Shown here: positions 26,001-38,000 of the stretch, in pieces
How positions within the stretch are numbered: the first letter of the stretch is position 1
Layout of the letters: the number at the start of each line of letters is the position of its first letter
Assembly: GCF_900496995.4 (NCBI RefSeq)
Contig: NC_044006.1
Span: 20,544,214-20,608,213 of the forward strand
Origin: Aquila chrysaetos chrysaetos
Lineage: Eukaryota > Chordata > Aves > Accipitriformes > Accipitridae
Direction: 5' to 3'
Length of the DNA: 64,000 nucleotides
Notes under the pieces: generated by a model
What the model was told of the DNA's origin: nothing
The model's input: the letters and a program-made list of their open reading frames with translations, nothing else
Database searches by the model: none
Position numbers and translations under genes: made by a program

Positions 26001-29000
26001 AGGTAATTCCAAAGTGTCAGCAGTCAAGCAAGTGAGGCAGAAGGCCAGCTTAGCTGAGCAGGGATCTTATTCTAGAACTTAGGCAGAAACGGAAAGTGTA
26101 TGGACATTGGAAGGAAGGACAGGTGGCACGGGAGGACTACAGAGATGCTGTTTGGCACTGTAGGGAGAAAATTCATGCCACCAAAGCTTGATTAGAGTTC
26201 AAGCTGGCCAGCACTGTGAAGGATAACAAAAAGGGCTTTTTTTAAATACGTTAACAGTGAAAGGAGGATCAGAGATAACATTGGTCCATTACTTGATGAG
26301 GTCAGTCACCTAACAAATAGGGACATAGACAAAGCAGAGACTTTAATGCCTTCTTCACCTCTGTCTTTAACACCGATGGTGGGCCCTGGGACTCCTGGAG
26401 CCCTGTGTTGCAAGACTGTGACTGTGGGGATGATAAAATCCCAGCCGACTGAACTTGTTTGAGACTTGCTGCTCCAGCTGGATGCACATAAGTCTATGGG
26501 TCCCAACGGGATTCATTCCAGGGTACTGAAACAGCTGGCTGATTTTATTGCGGGACCTCTCTCCATTATTTTTCAACAGTCTGGGAGTCTGGAGAGGTCC
26601 CAATTGGCTGGAAGCTGGCAAATGTTGTCCCAATTTTCAAGAAGGGTAAGAAGGAAGATCCTGGTGTCTCAGTCTCACTTCAGTGCCTGGTAAAATTCTG
26701 GGAGTTACTGAAAAACACTTGAGAGACAGTGCAGTCATTGGTCATAGCCAGCACAGGTTCACGAGGGGAAAGTCCTTCTTAACCAACTTAATTTCTTTTT
26801 ATGACAAGGTCACGCATCTAGCTGACCAAGGGAAGCTAGTAGATGTGGTGGTTTTGGATTTTAGCAAAGCTTTTGATACTGTCTCTTACAGTATCCTTCT
26901 GGACAAAATGTACAGCACAGAGCTAGACAAGTCCATAATATGTTGGGTGAGCAATTGGCTGACAGGTCAGGCTCAAAGAGTTATAGTAAATGGGGTTATA
27001 TCAGGCTGGTGGCCAGTCACCAGGGCTCAATTTTAGATGCAGTGCTCTTTAATGTTTTTATAAATGATCTGGACAAAGGAATTGAGTGTACATTAAGTAA
27101 GTTTGCCAACAATACTAAACTAGGAGGAGCGGTGGACTCCCTCGAGGGTAGAGAGGCCTTACAGAGAGATCTGGATAGACTAGAGAGCTGGGCAATCACG
27201 AACTGTATGAAATTTAGCAAGAGCAAGTGCCAGATTCTGCACCTGGGACAGGGTAATCCTGGTTATATGTACAAATTGAGGAACGAGAGGCTGGAGAGCA
27301 GCCCTGCGGAAAGAGATCTGGGGGTTTGGGTTGATGGCAAGTTGAATATGAGTTAACAGTGTGCCCTGGCATGGCAGCAAAAAGGACCAGCCATGTCCTG
27401 GGGTGCATCAAGCACAGTGTAGCTAGGCAGTCAAGGGAGGTGATTGTCCCACTCTACGTTCCACTGGCGCAGCCCCAGCTCGAGTACTGCATGCAGTTTT
27501 TAGTGCCTCAATATAAGAAGGACATTAAACTATTAGAGTGTGTCCAGAGGAGGGTGACAAAGATGGTGAAAGGTCTCAAGGGCAAGACTTAGGCGGAGCA
27601 GCTGAGGTCACTTGGTTTGTTCAGCTTGGAGAAGGCTGAGGGGTGCCCTCATCGCAGTCTACAGCTTCCTTACGGGGAGGGGGGGCAGTGGAGGCGGAGG
27701 TGCTGATCCTCCTCCCTCTGGTGAGCAGTGATAGGACACAAGGAAATGGAATGAAGCTGCATCAGGGGAAGTTCAGATTGGACATTAGGAAAAGGTTCTT
27801 CACTAAGAAGGTGGTCGGTCACGGGAAAAGGCTCCCCAGGGAAGTGGTCACAGCACCAAGCCTATCAGAGTTCAAGGAGCATCTGGACGATGCTCTCAGT
27901 CATATGGTTTAGTTTTAGGTAAGGAGGAGCAGTGAGTTGGACTCGATGATCCTTGTGAGTCCCTTCCAACTTGACATTTTTTGTGAGTCTATGAAATAAA
28001 ACTTTGGATGCCTTTTTTGATAATGGCAGAAGGAAAGCTTCCATTTTTTGGTGATAGCAACATATAATTTTTTGTATGGAAAATAGATATTTATAACAAG
28101 GCAAAAATCAAAATAATCACCTGCCACTATACAGACAGTCTTTATCTCCCCTTGGAAAAAAAAAGGCAATTTCCTAAATGGACAGAAAAGTGCTAAGATA
28201 AAAAACACACAGCTGAAAAAATTTAATCTTGAAATCTGAAATGTATTAGCTGCATTATCTGCTGTTCTCTTTTCTTTATAACCCTGATCTTTGCTTATCA
28301 TTGGTACATTAAGAAGAAATTATCTGATGAATTTGGCAGTTCTAAGAGTGGCTTGCAATATGCAATTTCCAAACAGAAGCAAATACTAAATTAATGGATA
28401 GAATAAAGAAATAATGGTGTTGCAGAATGAGCAAGGTGATAATGAAGCAAACCTTGCTAGGAGCATGGTAACTCCCGCTGATTCCCTTTAGCTTATCACA
28501 GAAAGGGCCTGGTATGGTAAAGGCACAAATAAATGTTCCATGCTTTTCGATTTAACTTTGCATACATTGGTTTTCCTAACTTTTATTAACAGAATTTATG
28601 TGGTAGATGCCTGGTGACTTACCAATTAATGGTTTAGGCCATCATTCAAATCGCACGTGCTATTTGTTCTATCAGCCTACCAGGAATTTTGCTTTCACTA
28701 CTTCCATGTAAAACATTGTAATTAAAATTCTAATTGTGATAGTCACATGTGGACTGACTTTAAAGCCTTTCTTTTTGTCCTAAAAATACACTGCAGTGTT
28801 TTACCTTTTCCTTCTTCCAGGCACCCTGCCAGTCTTTCTGTTTTCCATTACAGTGACTGTAAAATAAAGTATTGCTTTTATGTGATAAGCCATGGGCTGG
28901 ATGCACACGTGTGAATGCTGTGTATGGTTTCACCCCAGGTGGCAGCCAAATGTTACCAAAAGGGAGGAGCAGCTGAGAAGTCAAAACTGGCCCTGGCACA

Positions 29001-32000
29001 CGACGCTGTTCTCAAAGTGCACTCAAAGAAAAGCAGCCCCAGGTAAGTGTAAACACAGATGAACAAGTGTCATTCTGCAGTGCCAGACCTCATGAGTGTG
29101 TGCAGGGGAAGATTCCCACCACAGTTGCAGGACCGGACTGGAGACATCAGAGAACTACACAGGCGAGGTGTCTTCATCTCTTTGTTTGTGGGTGGCAAAA
29201 GGGATTTAAGAAATTGGAAAGTCTAGCACAGCTCCAACAGGATCTGGGGCACTGCTCCCTTTGGAGAGTAGTGATAGCAGTTGTATGCCATAGGCTGTCC
29301 AAACCAAATGTGGCCCTTGAAAGGGCTTACTGGTTATGTGAGAGAAAAGCAACAGGATTTGCATTACCTCAAGAAGCTTTATATTCTTAGATATAGATAG
29401 AAGAGCATATGCCATCAGCAGTGCTCAACTCCAGTTAATCGCACTGCATATACATTTAACAAAGAAGAAGGAATGGTGTTGTACATTTGGGAAGGAAAGC
29501 TGCTAACAAAAAGCGAGCTTTGAGGCAAAATTAGTGTTAGAGTCAATCTAAATTAAACAAGCAGAACTAGCTCTGAACCAAAGGGCAGTTTTAAAGGGAC
29601 AGATTGTGAGATGAATCATTTAGTTCATGCTGTCAGGTGGGCAAAATAGCTGAAGGGTTTGACAAGGGAGAAAGTTTGCAGTTTCCTGAAGAGGCTGAAA
29701 AACTGTTTGGGACTTGTCTCAAATAGGACAGGACAAAACTTTATGGCGAGTACTCTAGACCTAAGTGAATTAATTCCTGTTCATGCTGGGGAGGCCAAAA
29801 ACTAGCAGTGATAGCACAGTGGGTAAGGAATGACTAGAGCAGAGGAAGCTAGCACTCAAAGGATAAAGGGGAAGGCCTGGAGAAGTGTTATTACTGGAGT
29901 TAATCAAGGTTTTACCTTTTTTAATTACCTGTTTTATATTAGTGGCCCTGGCTAGAAGTATAAGGATACTCATAAAATTTCATGATCATAGAGAGTTTGT
30001 TGATGGGACTGAAAAAACTTTTTTTCAGTTGGCTGTAAGCTGGGGTGCTTGTCAGCTGGATAAAATTTGAGGAGAAGAAATTGGGTATGTTGGGATGTGT
30101 TAAGTTGACAGAACATATTTAATAATGAAGCTGTGAAAGTGGCATTTTTTTTTTAGTAGATGTATTAATGCTGGTGTACAAAGCATAAGTAAGATTCCTG
30201 TGTGCTCTATGATATGAAATGCTCTCTACCGTTCTGATCCTCCAGGCTCAAGGATGATGAATTCAGAATAGGTCTGGAAAGAAAGTAGACATGCTACAAT
30301 GATACCGGAAAGGCTGGGCTTGCTTAGTTATATAGAACAAAGGCTGAGAACGAATTTGATTTTTGTCTTTAATGGCATTGGGGCTAAACAGCAGAAAGGA
30401 AGAAGGAGCAAGTTAAGCTAGAAAAGAGAAGCAGCACAAAACCGCACTAGTATACTTTAGTTTGAGAATTAAAAAAAAAAAACAAACCAAAAAAGGTTTT
30501 TACTGCCAGAGCAGTTTGATTCTGGAACAGACTTCTGGACATAACAGTGTCAGCCCAAAATATAACTAATTGTAAGGTAATACCTCATCAGGTTATGTAT
30601 GAAGAAGAACACATGATGTTAGTGCTGGTTGGATTCAGTGACAGATAATGTGATACTAAAGCTAATTTGGATGTAAGCAGTAATTTTCTCTTACTTTCTA
30701 CAGGGAAAAACAGATGGAATATATGACATTGGCTAAAACTTACTTGGAATGTGGAGAACCAAAACTATCACTAAAATGTCTGTTTCAGTCAAAGGAGTTC
30801 CGGCTTTGTGCAGAACTGTGTAGAAAGTTAGGAAAGGTATTATATCCTCTAAACTATCCTCTCCTTACCACTTTCCTTTTCCTACAGCTTTTTTTCCCCT
30901 CATACTACTCATAAGGTAATAGTACTTTTCTGTGACATGGTAGTAGCTGAACTAAAACAGCTCTTTAAGCTGGGCTGTTCAAGAGGGAGCATTTGTCACA
31001 CAACAGCCAGAAGAGGAAGGAAGAGGACAATGATGCAATTACTCAGTCTAGGTTTATTTCTTTGGCTTTGCTCAGATGTCACCATCAGTCATTTCTGCTT
31101 TGCAGCTGAAAGTTAATCAATGACTGATTTCATGAAACTTAAGCTGTTACTTCATTCAATATTCTGATGATACTGAAAATTCACTGATGACAGCCATCTA
31201 AATGAAACCTTGAAACTTGCAAGGGTTAAGTAATGTACTAACAATTTTCTAAGTGTATGAGGATATTTAACATTTTTTATTTGCAGGGCATTTCCACTAC
31301 AAGAATGTAAAGTAATTGTTCCCAAATATTTAAGATACAAGGTTAGGGTTCCCATTCTGCATCCATAACTGTTTCACTTTAATCCTGTGGATTCTGAGAA
31401 ATTTGAAAGTCAGCAGAAGTGTGTGTGGTGTTTTTTAACAACAGGCAGAGCTGGGTGAATAAAAAGTACTTTGGAAATCCTGTATAATACCTTTAATTTT
31501 ACATTCTAGTTTTTCAGACACAAATATTTTGAAGGTTTTTTTAAAATCTGTTCAGTTTTAATGACGGTTACTGTCATGGTTTAACCCCAGCCAGCAACTA
31601 AGCACCACGCAGCCACTCACTCACTACCCCTCCACCCAGTGGGATGGGGGAGAAAATCGGGAAAAGAAGTAAAACTCGTGGGTTGAGATAAGAACGGTTT
31701 AATAGAACAGAAAAGAAGAAACTAATAATGATGATGATAACACTAACAAAAGGACAACAGCAATAATAAAAGGATTGGAAGGTACAAATGATGCTCACTG
31801 CAATTGCTCACCACCCACCGACCGGCACCCAGCTAGTCCCCGAGCGGCAATCCCCCTCCCCCACTCCCCCCAGTTTATACACTAGATGGGACGTCACATG
31901 GTATGGAATACCCTGTTGGCCAGTTTGGGTCAGCTGCCCTGGCTCTGTCCCCTCCCAACTTCTTGTGCCCCTCCAGCTTTCTCGCTGGCTGGGAACGAGA

Positions 32001-35000
32001 AGCTGAAAAATCCTTGACATTAGTCTAAACACTACTGAGCAACAACTGAAAACATCAGTGTTATCAACATTCTTCACATACTGAACTCAAAACATAGCAC
32101 TGTACCAGCTACTAGGAAGACAATTAACTCTATCCCAGCTGAAACCAGAATAGTTACTTTAATATGTATTTGATTATGTTCAGATACTTTAATTACATTT
32201 TATCAAAGTGTGTGTCTCTGAGACACCTACATGATGGAATTACTAAATTTGTTCTGTTCCTGTAGTTTTGACTGTTTAGAGCACTTCAGTTTCATTACTG
32301 ACTTCTACATTGCAGATGAAAGATGCTGCAGTTTACTATCAGAAAAGCCAGTGCTACAAAGAAGCATCTGAATGTTATGAACAAATTGAGGAGTTTGATC
32401 TGGCAATTAAAATGTATTGTCAGGAAGAACTCTATGAAGAGGCAGCAAAGGCAGTTGAAAGGTATGTCTTCCAAGATGATATTGGAATATAATTCTCTTT
32501 TCCATTTCCAGATTCAGCATAATACAGCTGGCTCACCATAAAATTTTCACAAGAGTCTTGGCTGGTGACTTTGTTTTACATGAAGTTAACTTTGTCAGAA
32601 TTCTTACTTGGGTAATAATAACACGGTGAAAGCATTGTACTGTATTCACAGCTGGAGCAGTGACTAGCTTCATTTTCCTGGGAATTTTTTCCAGTCTGTA
32701 TTACTAGTCACACAAGGTCTCCTTCAGCCAGCCCTCTGAACTAGGTTCTCATGGTAAATATGACAAAAACATTTAATGGAAGTATTAAGTACTTCTCTTT
32801 TTTTTGGTGAAATAGTAACGGATTTAGCCAGTTAGTCACTGACTTCTGTAGGATTATAACTATTAGATGTATGGTATATAATGCAGCAGTCGTTGTGGCA
32901 AATGAACTATTTGTCTCAAAATCTCTAACCCCACTCTGTGAGGTGAACTTTTCTGTACCATCCCCCCTGTACTGGCTCAGGGCAGTTAAGAACTGCCTTG
33001 CACTGTGCTTGATAAACTGATTTTATTAGTATCTTTTTGAAAAAACGTTGCATCTGGCACCATCCCTGTGACCTCATTAGCACATTATTGCATAAAAGGT
33101 TAATTTATTGGCCACACCCTTCTTTACACCTAAATTGATTGATGACTTTTAAAGAATATGTACACCAATTAGAATTCTAGCAAGGCCTACAGTTACACAC
33201 CTTCACTGAAATCCTTTGTGAAGTGCCTTTAGTAATGGCAACTTTTTTTTGAAGGATTAAAGCTTGTTAAATATGTAGAGATAGTTTGATCAAAAAGTTC
33301 AAGCATTAAAGTTTAAGACATATACCTTACCAGCTAATGATTTTTTAAGTCAGCATCCCCAAATCATTCATGCAAATTCTTCAGCATAGGTAGAAAACTC
33401 TGCACTCCCATGTATATCATGAAAAAGGTGATAATAAAAGGCTAATGATAATTTACTCATCCATCAGGAAAAAATTACTCATTCTCAGCATGCAGGAGAG
33501 AATGCTTTTGCAAGACGGGCTTAGGGGATATCTTAACAATTTCACTTCAGCCAATAATAATTAATAACTGAGTGTTTTAAAGTGCATGTTTTGAAAGATG
33601 CAACCAGGTACTTTGCTCAGGCACTCAGTAAGCAGCAAAGTATATGTAGATACACATGACACAATTGAAAGAGTTCTCTAAACTGACCGGTTTATGTAAA
33701 TTTTACATAATATTATCTATATTGGCCCATGGAGAATTCACTGAAATTCGCATTTATTTCATTCTGGCTTCTGTTTGTGTAAACAACCATTCTATATTGA
33801 GGATAACTTTAATAAACAGAAGATTATCACTGGCAAAATGTGATTAAAATAATTAGTACAGTGATTTGACAGCGTGGAGAAAGATTCACTAATGCCATAA
33901 ACCTTGTGATCTTTTTTGTACCAGAAGTTTTAATGATCTTGCTTCAGACAGCCTCATGCTGTAACTAAATTCTTTCCCTAGATCTTTTAAGATGTTGTGA
34001 TTGTTTTTCACATGACAGACATATCATTTGAAATTGTTGGCCTTTTTGAAGGAAGGGCTTCTGGGGGCAGCTATTCGTTTAGTGTTCTAGGGGCTTTTTA
34101 AAAATGCAGTGTTTTTTTGCCTAGGTTAGTCATCTATGGTAGTAAATTGATGTATCTATTATTTCAGATATGAAGAGATGTTAAACACAAAAGGACAAAT
34201 GGTTTCCAAACTCTCATGTACAGCAAATCAGTTGTATTTGGAAGCAGCTGCAAAGTACCTGAGTATGAACAGAACTGAGGAAATGATGCAAGTCCTCTCA
34301 AAACTTGATATAGAGGATCAGCTTGAGTTTCTGAAGTCTCGTGGATGCTTGCGCCAAACAGCAGACTTGCTGAAAAGGGAAGGTCGAGAGGAAGAAGCTG
34401 CAAAGTTAATGAAACAACACGGGTTTGCTCTGGAAGCAGCCAACCTCACAGCTATAAAAGAATTTCGTGCATTGTGTTTGCTTGCTGCAGCACGTGCCGG
34501 TGTGACTCGCTGTTCAGAATCGGACGTGGTGGACTTGGAGGTCATCCTAAGAGAAGCCCTCGAACTTTGTGAACAAACTGAGCAAAAGTCTGGCATTGCT
34601 GAGGCTGTGTTTTTGCAGGGAACTCTGAAGGGAGACTTCGCAAAGCTGAGCAATGCATACTGTCAGTTCCTATCTCTGAATCACTCTGCTGGTGCAGTTG
34701 AAGCTCTCTTTGCGTTATCTCGCTGCAGCACTCATAACCAGAACATCCTCTTTATGGCAACGCGTGGCTTAATGGCTCTTCTGAGTCTGGTTAGGGGTTT
34801 GAAGAAAGCAGCCACCAATGCGGAGAAAGATATGGTGAAGTCATGCTTTGCTTATTTTGGGATTGTCCCAACAGGTGACAGTTGCCAGGTGTCTCAAAAT
34901 GAAGCTGAACCCATTCTCAAGTTTTTGCCAGACAAGCCAAGTCTAAAAGAGAGGAAGACAAAAGGTGATTTCTCAGTAAGCACAGAGGAGGTAAAATCAG

Positions 35001-38000
35001 CTTTGAAGCAGCACTTGTTAAGCAGGTTGTGCTCTATCACCCATGTGTTACTGAACAGGCATTACCCTGGTATTTGTATGAAGTTCATTGTTGGCTTGAA
35101 CTGTGAAGATAAAACCTGTGAGGATTACCATAAGCCCTTGTTGCGCCATGAAGCAAAGACAATATTTCAGTGTAAAATGCATCTGGTGGCAATAAACGGA
35201 CTGCTGTTGGAAGCCACACGCACTTTCCCTAAAGAGCTACTGAATCAGTGCAAAAGCTTTGATGATATTTTGACTGCTGACAGATATGCATCGTGTAAAG
35301 CCCTCCTAGAAATGTTTTTTCCTAATCATTTTCATTTGAGAATACTGTCTGAGAACCCAAAGGCATGCAAAGAAATACTGGAATTCAGTAACATTATTTC
35401 CAAACCCTGTAGAGCAGTGTTGAAGGAGTACATCACATTTAAGTTTAAAAATGAAGACACTGCAGCCAGAAGAGAATCAACTGACTTGTGGCTAAGTGCC
35501 ATGCAAGTTTTCATCTTATCTTCAGGATATCCTGAGGAATTTGAGAAACTTCTTTTTAAGGAAGAGGATGATTATAACAAAGAGCTAAACTTTGCGTTGT
35601 CAAAGGCAAAAAACTCCCCAAAGAGTAAAGGCCAAGGAGGAAAGGCCAAAGGAATAGAGGGCAGACATGGTATGTTGCTGCCTGACAAAAATGCCGAAAA
35701 TGCAGGAAGAACGCACTTGTGCTTCATTCGACTTCTTGAAAATTCACTTGAGCAATTCTATGTTCATAAGAACCCGGAAAACTGTAAAAGGTTTTTTTTC
35801 CGTTTTATGAATGTCCTGGTCAAGAAATGCACAAGATACCTGATTCCAAGCATAGGAAACACGGTGATGTTGTTGGAATTCCAGTATATGCTCTGTTGTG
35901 CTGTCCTGATGCGTCTCTCCAAGAACATTACTCTCTGCTTTCCAAAGAGTTACATTGCTCTCATTCATTACTGGGAGTTTTTGTTCAGAAGCAAGGACCA
36001 TAACAAAGAACTTAGAGACACATTTTCTATTATACAGGAGTATAGACCAAAGGATGCATATGTAGCTGTACAGAATTTCAGATTTCATCTCTGTTATCTA
36101 GCAGAAGTTTTGTGTGGAGTTCATGGAAAGTTCAATGTCCTTCTGGATGCTTTCGAGGATCCTGATTGCATAACTTCAGGGGAGGCTGAGCGGACCGTAG
36201 TGCTGTGCTTAGTGATGTTACTGAATGCTGACCAGGTACAGAATTCTAGATATAGAGCCCTCTTACGCCACCACTTCCCTGAAATCAAGGTGATGCTGAA
36301 ATCAGTGAGAAAAGACTCTCCCTCTAAAGTGCCTGAAAGATTGCTAAGGGTTGTGGAACAAGTGAGTGATGCTACACACGTAAGAGAAATCGCTGCAGGC
36401 CTGCAAGAGCTGCTGACAGAGCGAGATGCAGAGTACTTGGTTGACTGCCGATGGAAGTGGGACTCTGCATACACTCAGGGGCATCCACCCATACGGGGCA
36501 TCCTGTATGAAACCATAAACCTTGACAGGTTTATGACCTCTTTGGATAAGACAGAATACACTGATGAGCTAGAAAAGGAACTTGAAAGGGTTCATTGCTT
36601 AGAGGACCAAAAGGATCCCCTGGAAGTCATTGCACTCAGCAAGCAACAGAAGCAAGAGCAGAAAGCATCTGCTCAACGCCAGCTGCGTCGTGTCTTCCAT
36701 TTTGTTTTTCTATGCATGAAGTGGAAAAGGAAGGCCTGCTCCAAAGCTGAGCCTGTTGCAATGGAAGGAGAGGAATTTTTATCAGAGATCTTCAAAAAAG
36801 CAGATATTGACCAAACCCAGTGTGACCTCTGTGGAGTCAGATTTATCCAGAGCTCTGAGAACTATTTCAGCCGGTCAGAAAACATGGAGGCAGACACTTC
36901 TGAAGCCGTGACACCAACAGAGATCAGCGGGGAGGAAAAGTTGCATGCAGAAGGAAATGCATTTTCTGTGGCCAGTGAGGCTTACGTAGAGCACAGAAAC
37001 ACAGATGAACACAGAAATAATAATGTTGCCTACAAATACTACGCCGACTTTTTTAGAAGAAAGATAGATCCAATAATATATGATGGACTGGTAGTAGTGG
37101 AGGCCATTACAGAAAAGACTTACACCCGAGACTACTTAGCATATAAAGAAGGTTCCAACTTACGCCAGAGGAAAATCAAAGAGAATATTAAGAAGATTTC
37201 AGATGCAGTAGAGGAAATCTATGAGAGAAAAGCCTGGGCTAAAGGTAGGACCTTTCCAGTTTTCTTTTAAACAATTTAGTATGTCATTTGTGGCCAAACT
37301 TCTAGACCTGACAAAGTTCCATTTGAAAATCTTAATGTGGTCAAGGGAAAGGTGTGTCCAGGTATTTCAGGTAGCTGAGGAAAAGAAGAACTGAAAGAGT
37401 TGAAAATATTAAAAAATATTTTCTCACCTGTTCCAAACACAAAGTAATACATCAGATACTACGGGTAAAGTGAATACTGTTTCGTACTTACTTAGTTCTG
37501 CCAGCCATAGTAATTTGGAAATGTAGGGCTAGAGTGTTATGAATACTTGGAGTCTTTGGTTAAGGATATCTCTGACTAGTCTGCCCTTGAACTTGTAATT
37601 TTGCTAGGGCTGAATAAAAGTGGATACTTAACTACAAATCTGTGGGGTGTCAGGCACTCAAAGGCAACCCTGGTATTATAAAGTCCAGTAAACTATGGTA
37701 CTTAAGAGATACATATTTTGATATTTGTTTTTTTTTTTCCCTTCATAAGCTTAAAGCATTATTCTATGCTGATTTTTGCAAGTGAAATTGAACCACTGAA
37801 TGAGTGGCCTAGGAGCAAAATTGTTTGGGGTACTTGCTGTGGGAAAGTGACATCTTAAATCAAAACACTGTCACTGGCTTTAGTTGTAGAAATCCACCAA
37901 CCCTGTCAAGTTGTCACTTTGCCTGTGATATCTGACAGTAGTGAAAAACTGTGATATTTGATATGTTCATCTGCTCTGATCAGTGAAATACGTTAAATTT

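Noticed and set aside
31808..32077. 89-codon minus-strand frame
   Set aside because: It lies wholly inside the solo LTR, spanning its promoter region. It has no protein signature.
36670..36735. IQ-type calmodulin-binding motif in TRANK1
   Set aside because: The stretch is basic and amphipathic but lacks the IQxxxRGxxxR pattern.
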